Source: CBDCME01 sp965218865
Lineage (GTDB): Bacteria; Pseudomonadota; Alphaproteobacteria; JAAXGF01
Direction: 5' to 3'
Assembly: GCA_965218865.1 (NCBI GenBank)
Contig: CBDCME010000031.1
Location: 28,439-92,438, forward strand
Length of the DNA: 64,000 nucleotides
Shown one piece after another: positions 27,949 to 36,429 of this stretch. Positions within the stretch are counted from its first letter, which is position 1. Each line of letters opens with the position of its first letter. The translations under genes were made by a program, and so were the position numbers. A model generated the notes under the pieces. That model was not told where the DNA came from. It saw only the letters and a program-made list of their open reading frames with translations, and made no database searches.

Positions 27949-28086
27949 TCAAACCTCCGTATACGACAAAATCCGTTCCGCGGTTTGCTCCGCCACTCGA
28001 AGTGCGGCTTGGTTGAGAAGGTGGGAGTACCGCTTCGTGGTCTGGCTCGAACGATGACCGAGAAGCTCTCCGAGCCCATGATATCC
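27949..28086 (-). pseudogene. Tyrosine recombinase (phage integrase) C-terminal remnant
   Basis: Short minus-strand reading segment: HGLGELLGHRSSQTTKRYSH then LLNQAALRVAEQTAERILSY, the box II region of tyrosine recombinases with the His-x-x-Arg and the catalytic Tyr (RYSH). The reading begins at the boundary with the nuclease remnant, where an upstream in-frame TAA lies at 28087-28089, and ends in TGA at 27949-27951. Only about 45 codons remain. It marks the right-hand end of the prophage. Confidence 0.8.
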
Positions 28087-28262
28087 TTATTCTGACGGCA
28101 ACCGCTTGCCGCGCCGCCAATCCCAGGGCATCACGAAGTCTCCCCGCCATACGCCGTTTCCGGCCGCTTTCGCCGCTGCCTCGGCCGCGGCGTATTCGAT
28201 CGAATATTTCCGGTAGACGACGGCCAGGCCTTCCCGCACCAGCCATTCATTGACGTTGAGAC
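28087..28262 (-). pseudogene. Staphylococcal-nuclease-like protein, C-terminal remnant
   Basis: About 58 codons read GRLNVNEWLVREGLAVVYRK, YAAAEAAAKAAGNGVWRG and DFVMPWDWRRGKR. These correspond to the end of SNase (thermonuclease) family proteins common in Rhodospirillales, where the WLVR.G.A...Y segment follows the last catalytic Arg. The nucleolytic N-terminus is missing; upstream the frame enters unrelated sequence including a polypyrimidine tract and the next gene. It is a truncated host gene or island gene. Confidence 0.75.
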
Positions 28263-28321
28263 GTCCGGAGGTGACCGACGGCCACCGAGCGGCCATAACC
28301 GTCGGCGTCCCCCTGATTACA

Positions 28322-28383
28322 GCGCGGCTCCTTTTTCCCGATTTTCTCCCTTCTTTTCCCTCCTCCCTTCTCTCCCCTCCCGA
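28322..28383. other. Polypyrimidine tract
   Basis: About 60 bp almost entirely C and T on the plus strand, between the nuclease remnant and the binding-protein gene. No gene covers it convincingly. Confidence 0.6.
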
Positions 28384-28426
28384 AAACGATCGATCGTTGC
28401 CCGGCGCATTGGGTCCGGCCCACGCT

Positions 28427-29374
28427 TCAGGTTTTCCCGCTTTGTGTTTCGGTACGGTCCAGCGGGATCCAGCCGGTGCCTTGGTGGCCGAAGGTGAAGG
28501 TTTCCGGGTGCAGGATCTCGGCGAGGATTTCGAGTGATTCGACGAGGCGGGGGCCGGGGCGGTTGAAGTATTGGTTGCCGTCTGTGACGAAGACCCGGCC
28601 GGTCCGCGCGGCGGTGAGATCGGGCCAGCCGGGGAGGGCCTCCAGGACGTGGGTTTCCTCGAGAATGCGGGGGATGCCGAAGCCACAGGGGAGGATGACG
28701 ATCAGGTCCGGATCGGCGGCGGCCAAATCCTTCCATTCGAGCCACGGGGCGTGAATTCCGGCGCTTCCGAACAGGTTCTTCCCGCCAGCCATCTCGACCA
28801 GTGTCGGCATCCAATTTCCGGCCGCCATCAAGGGGTCGATCCATTCGATGCAGGCCACCGTGGGACGCGTCGTTAGGGTCTTCGCCTTGGCGCTGATTTT
28901 TTCCATGCGGGCGCTCATGCCGGCGATCAGGCGGCGACCTTCATTTCCGCGATCCAGGGCCTCGGCGACCCGGCGAATATCCTCCCATACATCGTCCAGC
29001 CCGTCGGGCCGCAGGGAAACGATCTCCACCGAATCACCTGTCCAATCGCAAACCGCCGCCTCGACGTCCCTGAGGCTGACGGCGCAGACCTCGCACTGGT
29101 CCTGGGTGACGACGACGTTCGGACGCAGGGCGCGGAGCCGCTCGGCGTCGACCCGGTAGACCGACAAACCGGATTCCAGCACCGCCTTGACGTTGTCGTC
29201 GATGACGCGGCTCGATCCGTCGACAGCGAATTTCGGCTCCGTGAGATGCGGAAGCGCGCGGACGGTAGCGGGAAAATCGCATTCGTGGGAGCGGCCCACC
29301 AGCCAATCCCCGCGATCGAGCGCGCAAACGATCTCGGTTCCGCTTGCAATCAGTGAAATGACACGCTTCGCCAT
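28427..29374 (-). CDS. Cobalamin-binding-type (BtuF-like) substrate-binding protein
   Basis: 315 residues from MAKRVISLIASGTEIVCALD. The fold is the helical-backbone metal/cobalamin receptor (class III binding protein): ASGTEIVCALDRGDWLVGRSHECD, VVTQDQCEVCAVS, YFNRPGPRLVESLEILAEIL. BtuF captures vitamin B12 for an ABC importer, yet there is no signal peptide or lipobox here, a known feature of the cobalamin-binding proteins of this subgroup in alphaproteobacteria, whose place of action is unclear. No btuCD genes are next to it. The start further upstream (29425) adds an unlikely leader. The gene is divergent from the radical SAM gene. Confidence 0.75.
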   Translation of the reverse strand: MAKRVISLIASGTEIVCALDRGDWLVGRSHECDFPATVRALPHLTEPKFAVDGSSRVIDDNVKAVLESGLSVYRVDAERLRALRPNVVVTQDQCEVCAVSLRDVEAAVCDWTGDSVEIVSLRPDGLDDVWEDIRRVAEALDRGNEGRRLIAGMSARMEKISAKAKTLTTRPTVACIEWIDPLMAAGNWMPTLVEMAGGKNLFGSAGIHAPWLEWKDLAAADPDLIVILPCGFGIPRILEETHVLEALPGWPDLTAARTGRVFVTDGNQYFNRPGPRLVESLEILAEILHPETFTFGHQGTGWIPLDRTETQSGKT

Positions 29375-29530
29375 ATGGAGCGTCCCCATGGGAGCATTCG
29401 CTTCCCGCCAGGCTAATCCGTCCACGGCTTCAGCCCAACACGTTCTCGCCGATGTCCGCCGGCCGTGCGTTCGCCGGACTTATCAGCGGGTATGTTGCCG
29501 GCAGGATCGTTGCGGCCTAAAATTCGCCTC

Positions 29531-30409
29531 ATGCTTGCATACGACATGCCTCTGTGGCGACCGCCGGCGGAAGCGGACAACGTGATCGTTCAGGCGACGA
29601 TCGGCTGCAGCTTCAACCGCTGCACCTTTTGTTCGATGTACCGCTCGAAGGTCTACCGTGCTCGCGCACTGAGCGAGGTGTTCGCCGACATCGACGAGGC
29701 CGCGCGCCACCGTCCCGAGGCCCACCGGGTATTTCTCGCCGACGGCGATGCCCTGGTCCTGCCAACCGACCAGCTGTTGCGCATTCTCGAACGGCTCGCC
29801 GCCCGATTCCCGAATCTCGCCCGGGTTTCTTCCTACGCCCTTCCCGCCAATCTTGTCCGCAAATCGAGCGCCGAGCTCGGCGCGCTCAAGGCGGCCAAGC
29901 TTGCCCTCGTCTACTACGGCATCGAATCCGGCTCGGCCGACATTCTCCGGCGCATCTCCAAGGGCGCCAGTCCCGGAATCATGGTCGAGGGCCCTCAGAA
30001 GGCGAAGAACGCAGGGATCAAAATTTCGGCGACCGTCATCCTCGGGCTTGCCGGGCGCGGTCGTTGGATTCAGCACGTGGACGAAACGGCGGACCTGGTA
30101 AACCGTGTCGCGCCGACTTATTTGGCGGCCCTGCAACTCGGACTCGATCCCACCATCGAAGAGCTTTTTCGTGACCGTTTCGGCGAACCCTTCGAAACCC
30201 AGGACGACGACGGCATGCTGGCCGAACAGGAGCGTTTGATCGCGGCACTCGATCCCCCAACGCCGATCGTCTTTCGTTCGAACCACGCCTCCAATGCCCT
30301 GGCCCTGGCCGGGACCCTGTCCCGCGACCGGGACAAACTGCTGGCCGTGGTCGCGGCCGCGCGCGCCGGCGCCATTCCCCTGCGCCCGGAATTCATGCGG
30401 GGCTATTGA
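29531..30409 (+). CDS. Radical SAM protein
   Basis: 292 residues with an Fe-S cluster motif CX4CX2C at Cys26, Cys31 and Cys34 (GCSFNRCTFCSMYRSKV), the variant of the Elp3/MiaB-like radical SAM proteins. Later conserved stretches are RVFLADGDALVL, VYYGIESGSADILRRISKG and KISATVILGLAGRG. Such enzymes generate a 5'-deoxyadenosyl radical; the substrate of this subgroup is unknown. The gene ends 7 bp inside the oppositely oriented Fe-S protein gene. Intact. Confidence 0.82.
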   Translation: MLAYDMPLWRPPAEADNVIVQATIGCSFNRCTFCSMYRSKVYRARALSEVFADIDEAARHRPEAHRVFLADGDALVLPTDQLLRILERLAARFPNLARVSSYALPANLVRKSSAELGALKAAKLALVYYGIESGSADILRRISKGASPGIMVEGPQKAKNAGIKISATVILGLAGRGRWIQHVDETADLVNRVAPTYLAALQLGLDPTIEELFRDRFGEPFETQDDDGMLAEQERLIAALDPPTPIVFRSNHASNALALAGTLSRDRDKLLAVVAAARAGAIPLRPEFMRGY

Positions 30410-31080
30410 GGCCGGCCGCGCAGGAAGGCGGCCATGTGAAAGCGCGCCTGGTCCTCTCCATAGACGAACTCCCGGCCCACGGGACAGGCATGCCGGGCCA
30501 GGCAACCGCCGTTCCGGCAGGCCCCGCCGTCGACCGAGGCGACGTGCTCGGCGCAGCCGCCGACGTCGTAGCCGTCGGCTCCCAACACCCCCGCTGGACA
30601 GGCCGTCAGACACGGCCGCGCGGTGCAGGAATCGCACGGACTGGGCCGCCGTTCCGGCACCGGAAAGGCCAGACGCTCGGGCACCAAAATGGCGCCCCGG
30701 TAGGCGTGCCAAAGGCCGTAATCGGGGTGGATCAACGGTCCGATCGGCGAGGGAAAGACGGGTTCCGCGCGTTGGGCCCAGCGCTGGAAGGGGTGGTAGG
30801 GCGGTCCCTCGAAGGGATAAACCGCTTGCCCGCCGATCGCTTCCGCGAGCGGTGCCAGCACGGCCCGAGTCCAGGCATTCAAAGGATGGCCGATTTGCTT
30901 TCGCTTCTCCCGGATGAAGACCGACCACATGGACGGGCCCGCGTTGCCGGCGAGGACGACCGTTTGGGTTTCGCGTCCGTCGCTTAGCCCCGGTACGCCG
31001 TCGTCGGGCCTGGGGTGGAAGGCTCCGCGGGAGAGCAGGCCGATCGTGTTCAGCCGCGCTTCTATTTCGGCCAACTTCAT
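30403..31080 (-). CDS. Fe-S protein related to the QueG C-terminal domain
   Basis: 225 residues; a ferredoxin-like cluster region CDSCTARPCLTACPAGVL (residues about 145-165) with further Cys in GGCAEHV, RNGGCLARHACPVG. Similar iron-sulfur modules form the end of the epoxyqueuosine reductase QueG, but this protein lacks the cobalamin domain, as seen in many Rhodospirillales. It starts 30 bp after polA in the same direction, so it is probably co-transcribed with polA. Function unknown. Confidence 0.7.
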   Translation of the reverse strand: MKLAEIEARLNTIGLLSRGAFHPRPDDGVPGLSDGRETQTVVLAGNAGPSMWSVFIREKRKQIGHPLNAWTRAVLAPLAEAIGGQAVYPFEGPPYHPFQRWAQRAEPVFPSPIGPLIHPDYGLWHAYRGAILVPERLAFPVPERRPSPCDSCTARPCLTACPAGVLGADGYDVGGCAEHVASVDGGACRNGGCLARHACPVGREFVYGEDQARFHMAAFLRGRPQ

Positions 31081-31110
31081 GGGTTCACCACGGGCGCGGC
31101 GTCTTCGCCT

Positions 31111-33855
31111 TCAGTGCGCTTCGGCCCAGTTGTCGCCGGAACCCGTATCGACGACCAAGGGCAGCGACAGGTAGGCGGCGTTCTCCATCACCCGCTTGAC
31201 CTCGACGGCGGTCGCCTCGAGCTCCGATTCCGGGACCTCGAACACGAGTTCGTCATGAACCTGCAATAGCATCCGCGCCTTCAAGCCGGCGACTTTGAGC
31301 GCCGGCGGAACCCGAATCATGGCCCGTTTGATGATGTCCGCCGCCGAGCCTTGCAAGGGGGCGTTGATGGCCGCCCGTTCGAAAACGCCACGCCGGTTGG
31401 GGTTCTTTTCGTTGATCCCCGGCATGTAGCAACGGCGTCCGAAAAGCGTACGCACATAACCGTGCTTGCGGCAAAAGCTCTTCGACTTTTCCATATAATC
31501 GTGAATGCCCGGGTATTGTTCGAAGTAGGCCTTGATGTACGCCGCGGCCTCCTTCCGGGGAAGGCCAAGCTGGCGCCCGAGGCCGAAAGCGCTAATGCCG
31601 TAAATGATGCCGAAATTGATCGCCTTGGCCCGCCGCCGCACTTCCGGGGTCATGTTCTCGACAGGCACGCCGAACACTTGGCTCGCGGTCAAGGCGTGAA
31701 TGTCGAGGCCGTCGTAAAACGCCTGGAGCAAGGGCTTGATGCGGGCGGTATGGGCGAGTAGGCGGAGTTCGATCTGCGAGTAGTCGGCGGACAACAGGGT
31801 CCACCCCGGTGCGGCCCGGAAGGCACGACGAATCTTGCGTCCCTCCTCGGTGCGAACCGGAATGTTCTGCAGATTGGGATCGGTCGAACTCAAGCGACCG
31901 GTCGACGCCACCGCCATGGCGTAGGACGTATGCACCCGCCCGGTTTCCGGATTGATCTGTTCGAGCAGGGCGTCGGTATACGTGCTCTTGAGCTTGGCGA
32001 GCTGACGCCAATCGAGCACCTTGGCCGGTAATGCGTGGCCACTTGCCGCCAATCCCTCTAAGATGTCGGCGCCGGTCGCGTAGGCGCCCGTCTTTCCCTT
32101 CTTTCCCCCTTCCAATCCCATTTCGTCGAACAGGACCACGCCCAACTGCTTTGGCGAGGCAATGGTGAAGGCATGGCCGGCGAGGGCATGAATCTCTTTC
32201 CCGAGTTCCGCCAGCCGCTCCGAAAAATCGCGCGACAGCCGGGCCAGTTCAGCCCTGTCGACGAGAACCCCGGCACGCTCCATGTCGGCGAGGACCGGGA
32301 TCAGCGGCCGCTCCAGGGTCTCGTAAACGGTCACGAGTTTTTCGCTCAGCAAACGCGGTCTGAACATGCGCTGAAACCGTCCCGTGATGTCGGCGTCCTC
32401 GGCCGCGTAATCACAAGCCTGAGCCAAGGGCACGCGGTCGAAGGTGACCTGGGACTTGCCCCGGCCGGCGACCTGCTTGAAGCTGATCGGATCGATGCCG
32501 AGGTGGAGGCGCGACAACTCGTCCATCCCGTGTCCGTGGGCGCCGCCGTCGAGGACGTAGGACAGCAACATCGTGTCCTCGACCGGTTCGACGGTGATGC
32601 CATAGTGGGCGAGCACCTGGCGATCGTACTTGATGTTGTGGCCGACCTTGAGGACCGCGGCGTCCTCGAGCAACGGCTTGAGCAACGCCAAGGCTTCGTC
32701 GAAATCAATTTGCCTCGGGACCGAATCCTCCAAGTCGAGAGCCTCGCCACTGGTGCTCTGGTGGGCGAGGGGGATGTAACAGGCCTTACCCGTCTCGATC
32801 GACAGGGACACCCCGACGAGCCTCGCCCGCATCTCGTCGAGGGAGGTCGTTTCCGTATCTACCGCGACGGTGCCGGCGGTCGTGGCCTCGGCGATCCAGC
32901 GCCGCAGGGATTTCTTGTCCTGCACCAGCTCGTAACTGATCTCGCTGGCCGCGGGCGTCGGTTCGTCGCGCCCTCCGAGGCGGCTTTCGACCCGCGCGAT
33001 CACCGACCGGAACCCTTGCCGCCGGAGAAAATCGAGCACCACCTCCGGGTCCGGCGCCCGCCGCGCGAGGCCGTCGATGTCGACCGTGACGGGAACGTCC
33101 TTTCGTAGTTCCACCAGGCGCCGCGACAGACGCGCGTCCTCGGCGTGCTCGATAAGCATCTGCCGCCGTTTCGGTTGTTTGACCTCGGGCGCGCCGGCGA
33201 GGATCGACTCGAGATCACCAAATCGGTTGATCAGTTCCGCCGCCGTCTTGACCCCGATACCGGGCACCCCGGGCACGTTGTCGCTGCTGTCCCCCGCGAG
33301 GGCCAGGAGATCGCCGAGCTCGCCGGGGCCGACGCCGAACTTCGCCCGCACGGCCTCGTCGCCGATCGCGACTCCCTTCAAGCCGTCGTAGAGCACCACC
33401 CGGTCCTCGATGAGCTGCATCAGATCTTTGTCGGAGGAGACGACCGTGACCTCGGCACCCGCTTCCAGGGCCAGCCGGGTGTAAGTGGCGATGATGTCGT
33501 CGGCCTCGAAGCCCGCGTGTTCGATGCAGGGCAGGGCATAGGCTTGCGTGGCCTCGCGGACGAGGGCGAACTGGGGCACCAGCTCGGGCGGGGGATCGGG
33601 CCGGTTGGCCTTGTAATCGGGGTAGATGTCGTTACGGAAACAGATTCGACCGGCGTCGAAGATGACGGCGACACGATCGGCGTCGGTGTCCTCGACCAGC
33701 TTGGTCACCATGTTGACGAAACCGAGCACCGCGTTGACCGGGGTGCCGTCGCTCCGGGTCAGGGGCGGCAGGGCATGGAAGGCGCGAAAGATGAATCCCG
33801 AACCGTCGATCAGATAGACGTGCCGGGGCCCATCCGGCGACGGATCGTTGGTCAT
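31111..33855 (-). CDS. polA: DNA polymerase I
   Basis: 914 residues, full length. The 5'-3' exonuclease domain is at the N-terminus (LIDGSGFIFRAFHALPP, AGDSSDNVPGVPGIGVKTA). The 3'-5' proofreading domain keeps VAVDTETTSLDEM, VGHNIKYDRQVL and YAAEDADITGRF, so it is active. The polymerase domain has motif A (DYSQIELRLLAH), motif B (RRAKAINFGIIYG) and motif C (QVHDELVFE). The enzyme fills gaps in repair and removes RNA primers from Okazaki fragments. It lies in a likely operon with the zf-CHCC gene upstream (61 bp) and the Fe-S gene downstream. No signs of decay, unlike the IS-rich regions. Confidence 0.97.
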   Translation of the reverse strand: MTNDPSPDGPRHVYLIDGSGFIFRAFHALPPLTRSDGTPVNAVLGFVNMVTKLVEDTDADRVAVIFDAGRICFRNDIYPDYKANRPDPPPELVPQFALVREATQAYALPCIEHAGFEADDIIATYTRLALEAGAEVTVVSSDKDLMQLIEDRVVLYDGLKGVAIGDEAVRAKFGVGPGELGDLLALAGDSSDNVPGVPGIGVKTAAELINRFGDLESILAGAPEVKQPKRRQMLIEHAEDARLSRRLVELRKDVPVTVDIDGLARRAPDPEVVLDFLRRQGFRSVIARVESRLGGRDEPTPAASEISYELVQDKKSLRRWIAEATTAGTVAVDTETTSLDEMRARLVGVSLSIETGKACYIPLAHQSTSGEALDLEDSVPRQIDFDEALALLKPLLEDAAVLKVGHNIKYDRQVLAHYGITVEPVEDTMLLSYVLDGGAHGHGMDELSRLHLGIDPISFKQVAGRGKSQVTFDRVPLAQACDYAAEDADITGRFQRMFRPRLLSEKLVTVYETLERPLIPVLADMERAGVLVDRAELARLSRDFSERLAELGKEIHALAGHAFTIASPKQLGVVLFDEMGLEGGKKGKTGAYATGADILEGLAASGHALPAKVLDWRQLAKLKSTYTDALLEQINPETGRVHTSYAMAVASTGRLSSTDPNLQNIPVRTEEGRKIRRAFRAAPGWTLLSADYSQIELRLLAHTARIKPLLQAFYDGLDIHALTASQVFGVPVENMTPEVRRRAKAINFGIIYGISAFGLGRQLGLPRKEAAAYIKAYFEQYPGIHDYMEKSKSFCRKHGYVRTLFGRRCYMPGINEKNPNRRGVFERAAINAPLQGSAADIIKRAMIRVPPALKVAGLKARMLLQVHDELVFEVPESELEATAVEVKRVMENAAYLSLPLVVDTGSGDNWAEAH

Positions 33856-33916
33856 CGCGCCATCCCTCTTTCAGGTGAGCTGGCCACCGGTTGATTTCGC
33901 CCCGCAGTTACGGGAA

Positions 33917-34126
33917 TTATTCGTTGCCGCCGCCATCAGGCGCCGATCTGATGATGTAGCGGCGGCCGCAATAGGGGCAGTCGACCGTGCCCGATGCCTC
34001 CAGGTTGAGATAGACGCTCGGGTGTCCCAAGGCGCCACCGCCGCCGTCGCATCCGACGATCCGCTCATCGACATAAATCGTTTCGGGCGGTTCCAAGCGC
34101 CTCTCCCCTTTATCCGCCAAAGCCAT
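33917..34126 (-). CDS. zf-CHCC zinc-finger protein
   Basis: 69 residues with the family pattern: VGCDGGGGALGHPSVYLNLE followed by DCPYCGRRYII. Zn ligands Cys, His, Cys, Cys are present. The family resembles NDUFS6, a complex I subunit; free bacterial members of this length are typical of alphaproteobacteria and may stabilise the NADH dehydrogenase or Fe-S assembly. ATG 34126 (MALADKGE) is chosen because upstream extension is not conserved in type. It is 61 bp upstream of polA and 28 bp from a divergent ABC ATPase gene, so promoters overlap. Confidence 0.87.
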   Translation of the reverse strand: MALADKGERRLEPPETIYVDERIVGCDGGGGALGHPSVYLNLEASGTVDCPYCGRRYIIRSAPDGGGNE

Positions 34127-34154
34127 TGACCTCGGCCGCGCGCCGATGATACCC

Positions 34155-35189
34155 ATGGCAGCGACTGATATTCAACCGCCGCATCGCATCGGCCGCATGG
34201 CGCACGATTCCGGCACCCTCCCATCCGGCGGTGTGACCTCCCCCACTCCTCCCGATCTTCCCCGCGACGCCATCGTCATCCGTGGCCTGAGCAAGACGTA
34301 TCGGTGCGGCCGCAAGGCCACGATGGCCCTCGACGGAATCGACCTCGAGATTCCCCGCGGTGCCTTTTTCGGTCTGCTCGGTCCCAACGGAGCCGGGAAA
34401 TCCACCTTGATCAACATTCTCGCCGGATTGGTGTTGAAGACCTCCGGTTCGGTCGAAATATGGGGCTACGACATCGACAGGGACTCGCGCACCACCCGCC
34501 AGGCGATCGGGGTGGTGCCGCAAGAACTCAACATCGACCCGTTTTTCACCCCGCGCGAAACCCTGGAACTCCAGGCCGGTCTCTACGGAGTCCCGAAACG
34601 GGCCCGGCGAACCGACGAAATCCTCGCCGCGGTGGGTCTTTCCGATCAGGCCGAAAGCTACGCCCGGACCCTGTCGGGCGGCATGCGCCGCCGCCTCCTG
34701 GTCGCCAAGGCCCTGGTCCACGCGCCGCCGATCGTCGTCCTCGACGAACCCACGGCCGGAGTCGACGTTGAATTGCGGCAACAATTCTGGTCCTACGTCG
34801 GCCGCTTACACGCTGGCGGCACGACGATCCTGCTCACGACCCATTACCTCGAGGAAGCGGAACGCTTCTGCGACAGCGTCGCCATCATCGACCAGGGACG
34901 GCTGGTCGCCTGCGACACCACGCAAGCCCTCTTGAAGCACCTCGACCGCAAGACCCTGACCATCGCCCTCGCCGAGGATCTGGCCGAGGTCCCGCCGGGA
35001 CTGCGCCCCTTCGACGCCGAACTGACGCCCCCGCGCCGCCTCGCCATCCGCTACCAACCGAGCCACACGACCATCGGCGAGGTCCTGAGCGCGGTCCAGC
35101 AATGCGGCCTCACCATCGTCGACCTCTCGACCGAGGAATCCGACCTCGAAGACATCTTCCTCGCCCTCACCACGGGGAATACAGATTGA
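34155..35189 (+). CDS. ABC-2 type transporter ATP-binding protein
   Basis: 344 residues with all ATPase motifs: Walker A GPNGAGKST (about residue 75-83), Q-loop near VVPQELNID, signature LSGGMRRRLL, Walker B VVLDEPTAGVD and switch His in LTTHYLEEAE. The first 40 residues are a non-conserved leader, so a later start (for example MAHDSGTLP) is possible. This class drives export of drugs, polysaccharides or lipids and pairs with an ABC-2 permease, but no permease gene follows; 160 bp downstream there is a toxin-antitoxin pair. Partner may be elsewhere or lost. Confidence 0.88.
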   Translation: MAATDIQPPHRIGRMAHDSGTLPSGGVTSPTPPDLPRDAIVIRGLSKTYRCGRKATMALDGIDLEIPRGAFFGLLGPNGAGKSTLINILAGLVLKTSGSVEIWGYDIDRDSRTTRQAIGVVPQELNIDPFFTPRETLELQAGLYGVPKRARRTDEILAAVGLSDQAESYARTLSGGMRRRLLVAKALVHAPPIVVLDEPTAGVDVELRQQFWSYVGRLHAGGTTILLTTHYLEEAERFCDSVAIIDQGRLVACDTTQALLKHLDRKTLTIALAEDLAEVPPGLRPFDAELTPPRRLAIRYQPSHTTIGEVLSAVQQCGLTIVDLSTEESDLEDIFLALTTGNTD

Positions 35190-35313
35190 ATTCCCGATTT
35201 GAACTCCCTTTATGTCCTGGCCCTGTGAGAACGATAGGGGGCGATGGTAAATTTTGTTGCGGCCAAACCACACCGATAAAACACATTTTACACACTTTTC
35301 ATGTTTCCAATAT

Positions 35314-35329
35314 AATGTATGAAATGTAT
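35314..35329 (+). promoter_or_regulatory. AT-rich promoter with direct repeats before the toxin-antitoxin pair
   Basis: AATGTAT at 35314-35320 and 35323-35329, spaced 9 bp, within an AT-rich stretch (about 35280-35335) that looks very different from the surrounding GC-rich DNA. It stands 36 bp before the antitoxin start, the expected place for Phd-type autorepression. Confidence 0.45.
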
Positions 35330-35364
35330 ATTATCGACGCAAACGCATAGAGGAGGTGCGTAGA

Positions 35365-35619
35365 ATGGAGAAAGTCTCTGTGACGACCGCGCGTGAAAAC
35401 ATCAGCGAACTGATCAACAGGGCGGCCTTCGGAAATGAGCGGGCGGTGTTCACACGGCAACAGAAGGAGGTCGCCGCGCTTGTCCCGATGTCCGATCTGG
35501 CGCTCTTGAACGAGTTGGAGAGGCTGATCGATGTCGAGGAGGCGAAGAAGGCCATCGAGGAAGGCAAGGAAAAAGGAATGATCACCTTGGACGATCTGAG
35601 AAAGGATCTCGGCGTCTGA
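35365..35619 (+). CDS. Phd/YefM-type antitoxin
   Basis: 84 residues. N-terminal Phd fold: VSVTTARENISELINRAAFG and AVFTRQQKEVAALVPM; C-terminal charged helix (EAKKAIEEGKEKGMITLDDL) is the usual toxin-binding tail. It normally represses its own operon by binding DNA with its N-terminus and neutralises the RelE-family toxin. A GAGGAGG-like site lies upstream. The in-frame GTG at 35356 is less likely than ATG 35365. The toxin gene follows 46 bp downstream. Confidence 0.87.
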   Translation: MEKVSVTTARENISELINRAAFGNERAVFTRQQKEVAALVPMSDLALLNELERLIDVEEAKKAIEEGKEKGMITLDDLRKDLGV

Positions 35620-35665
35620 GGCGAAATCGTTCCGTTCTTACGTCCTGGGAGCCGTAGAATCCGGG

Positions 35666-35947
35666 ATGGTCGAGATTTCCGTGGTAATCGCGCCCAAGGC
35701 GGAACGTGCGATACGGAAATTGCCCAAGTTTGAGCCAGGGGCAATCCTTAGAGCGATTGCCGGTCTGAAATCGGACCCGCGGCCCCGTGGGGTCGACAAG
35801 CTCAAACAAAATCCCAATTTTTGGCGGCTTCGCGTCGGAGATTATCGGGTCGTCTATTTGATCGAGGCCAGACCGAAACGCGTTGTCGTCGCTCTCGTCC
35901 GACACCGGAAGAACGCTTATCGCGGAATCGAGAAACTCGACCCTTAA
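35666..35947 (+). CDS. RelE/ParE-superfamily toxin
   Basis: 93 residues with the RelE pattern: SVVIAPKAERAIRKLPKF, DPRPRGVDKLKQNPNFWRLR and GDYRVVYLIEARPKRVVVALVRHR. RelE-type toxins cleave mRNA on the ribosome; the basic residues in RLRVGDYRVVY are those expected to contact RNA. ATG 35666 gives the normal length. Both members of the pair are complete. Together they could stabilise the IS-rich neighbourhood, an inference. Confidence 0.88.
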   Translation: MVEISVVIAPKAERAIRKLPKFEPGAILRAIAGLKSDPRPRGVDKLKQNPNFWRLRVGDYRVVYLIEARPKRVVVALVRHRKNAYRGIEKLDP

Positions 35948-36100
35948 GCCATTGTGAGCGGTCAAAAGTCTTTGTAAATGGCCTGGAAAAATAGGTGAAT
36001 TTTCGAGGCCAAAACGGCCCGGAAAATTCGGGCCGTTCCGGCGCGGTTTCGGCCGCCCTGCTCCCTTGCGGAGCGGGCCAAGCTTAGACCGTTCGTCGTG

Positions 36101-36426
36101 TCATCGGCCGGTCGGGCGGACTGATTGTATTCTCCCAATCCAGCACCCCTTGATGACTTTGTTGAACCTGAGCTTCGGTAAGGGAAAGCCCATGAAAGCC
36201 GCCTTGCTCCGAGCTAAGGAGACGAGTTTGCGCCCGCCGTTGTAATGGTCAAGGCGACAGACCAAGTTTCTCCTGGCCAATTCCGCTCCCAAGGCGTCGC
36301 GAATACTGCTGCGGTTGCCCTCGACGAAGCAAGAGACTCCTTCCCTCAGGAAGCGGAAATTTTTAATTTTGCCATAATGGTCGAAGATGACGAGATCGTA
36401 ATTTCGCTCGATCCGGGCGGTATCAC
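36101..36426 (-). CDS. Truncated gene of unknown function next to IS630 copy 4
   Basis: The minus-strand frame enters from IS630 copy 4 at 36427-36429 and reads ISDTARIERNYDLVIFDHYG, then FLREGVSCFVEGNRSSIRD and ends SVRPTGR at 36101. About 105 codons outside the IS remain. I do not recognise the family; the protein is basic at its end. Removing the IS joins it out of frame to the cupredoxin-like gene on the other side, so they seem not to be parts of the same protein. Confidence 0.4.
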
Positions 36427-36429
36427 TAA

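Larger units (their letters stand above)
5225..28086. mobile_element. Remnant of a siphophage-like prophage, IS-riddled
   Basis: Tail, lysis and accessory phage genes run mostly rightwards from a tape-measure gene at 5225 to an integrase remnant ending at 28086, with short ATGA overlaps typical of phage operons. Head, packaging and replication genes are absent, and at least eight phage genes carry frameshifts, so it cannot form particles by itself. IS630 copy 2 and the IS1595 compound insertion lie inside it. The exact ends (attL/attR) are not visible; the limits given are those of recognisable phage genes. Confidence 0.75.

Noticed and set aside
29375..29530. Possible cobalamin riboswitch upstream of the BtuF-like gene
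   Set aside because: The gap has no B12-box or GCCACTG-type sequence, so there is no support.
29483..30928. 481-codon minus-strand open frame over radical SAM and Fe-S genes
   Set aside because: It overlaps two real genes in the wrong frame or strand, with no recognisable fold.
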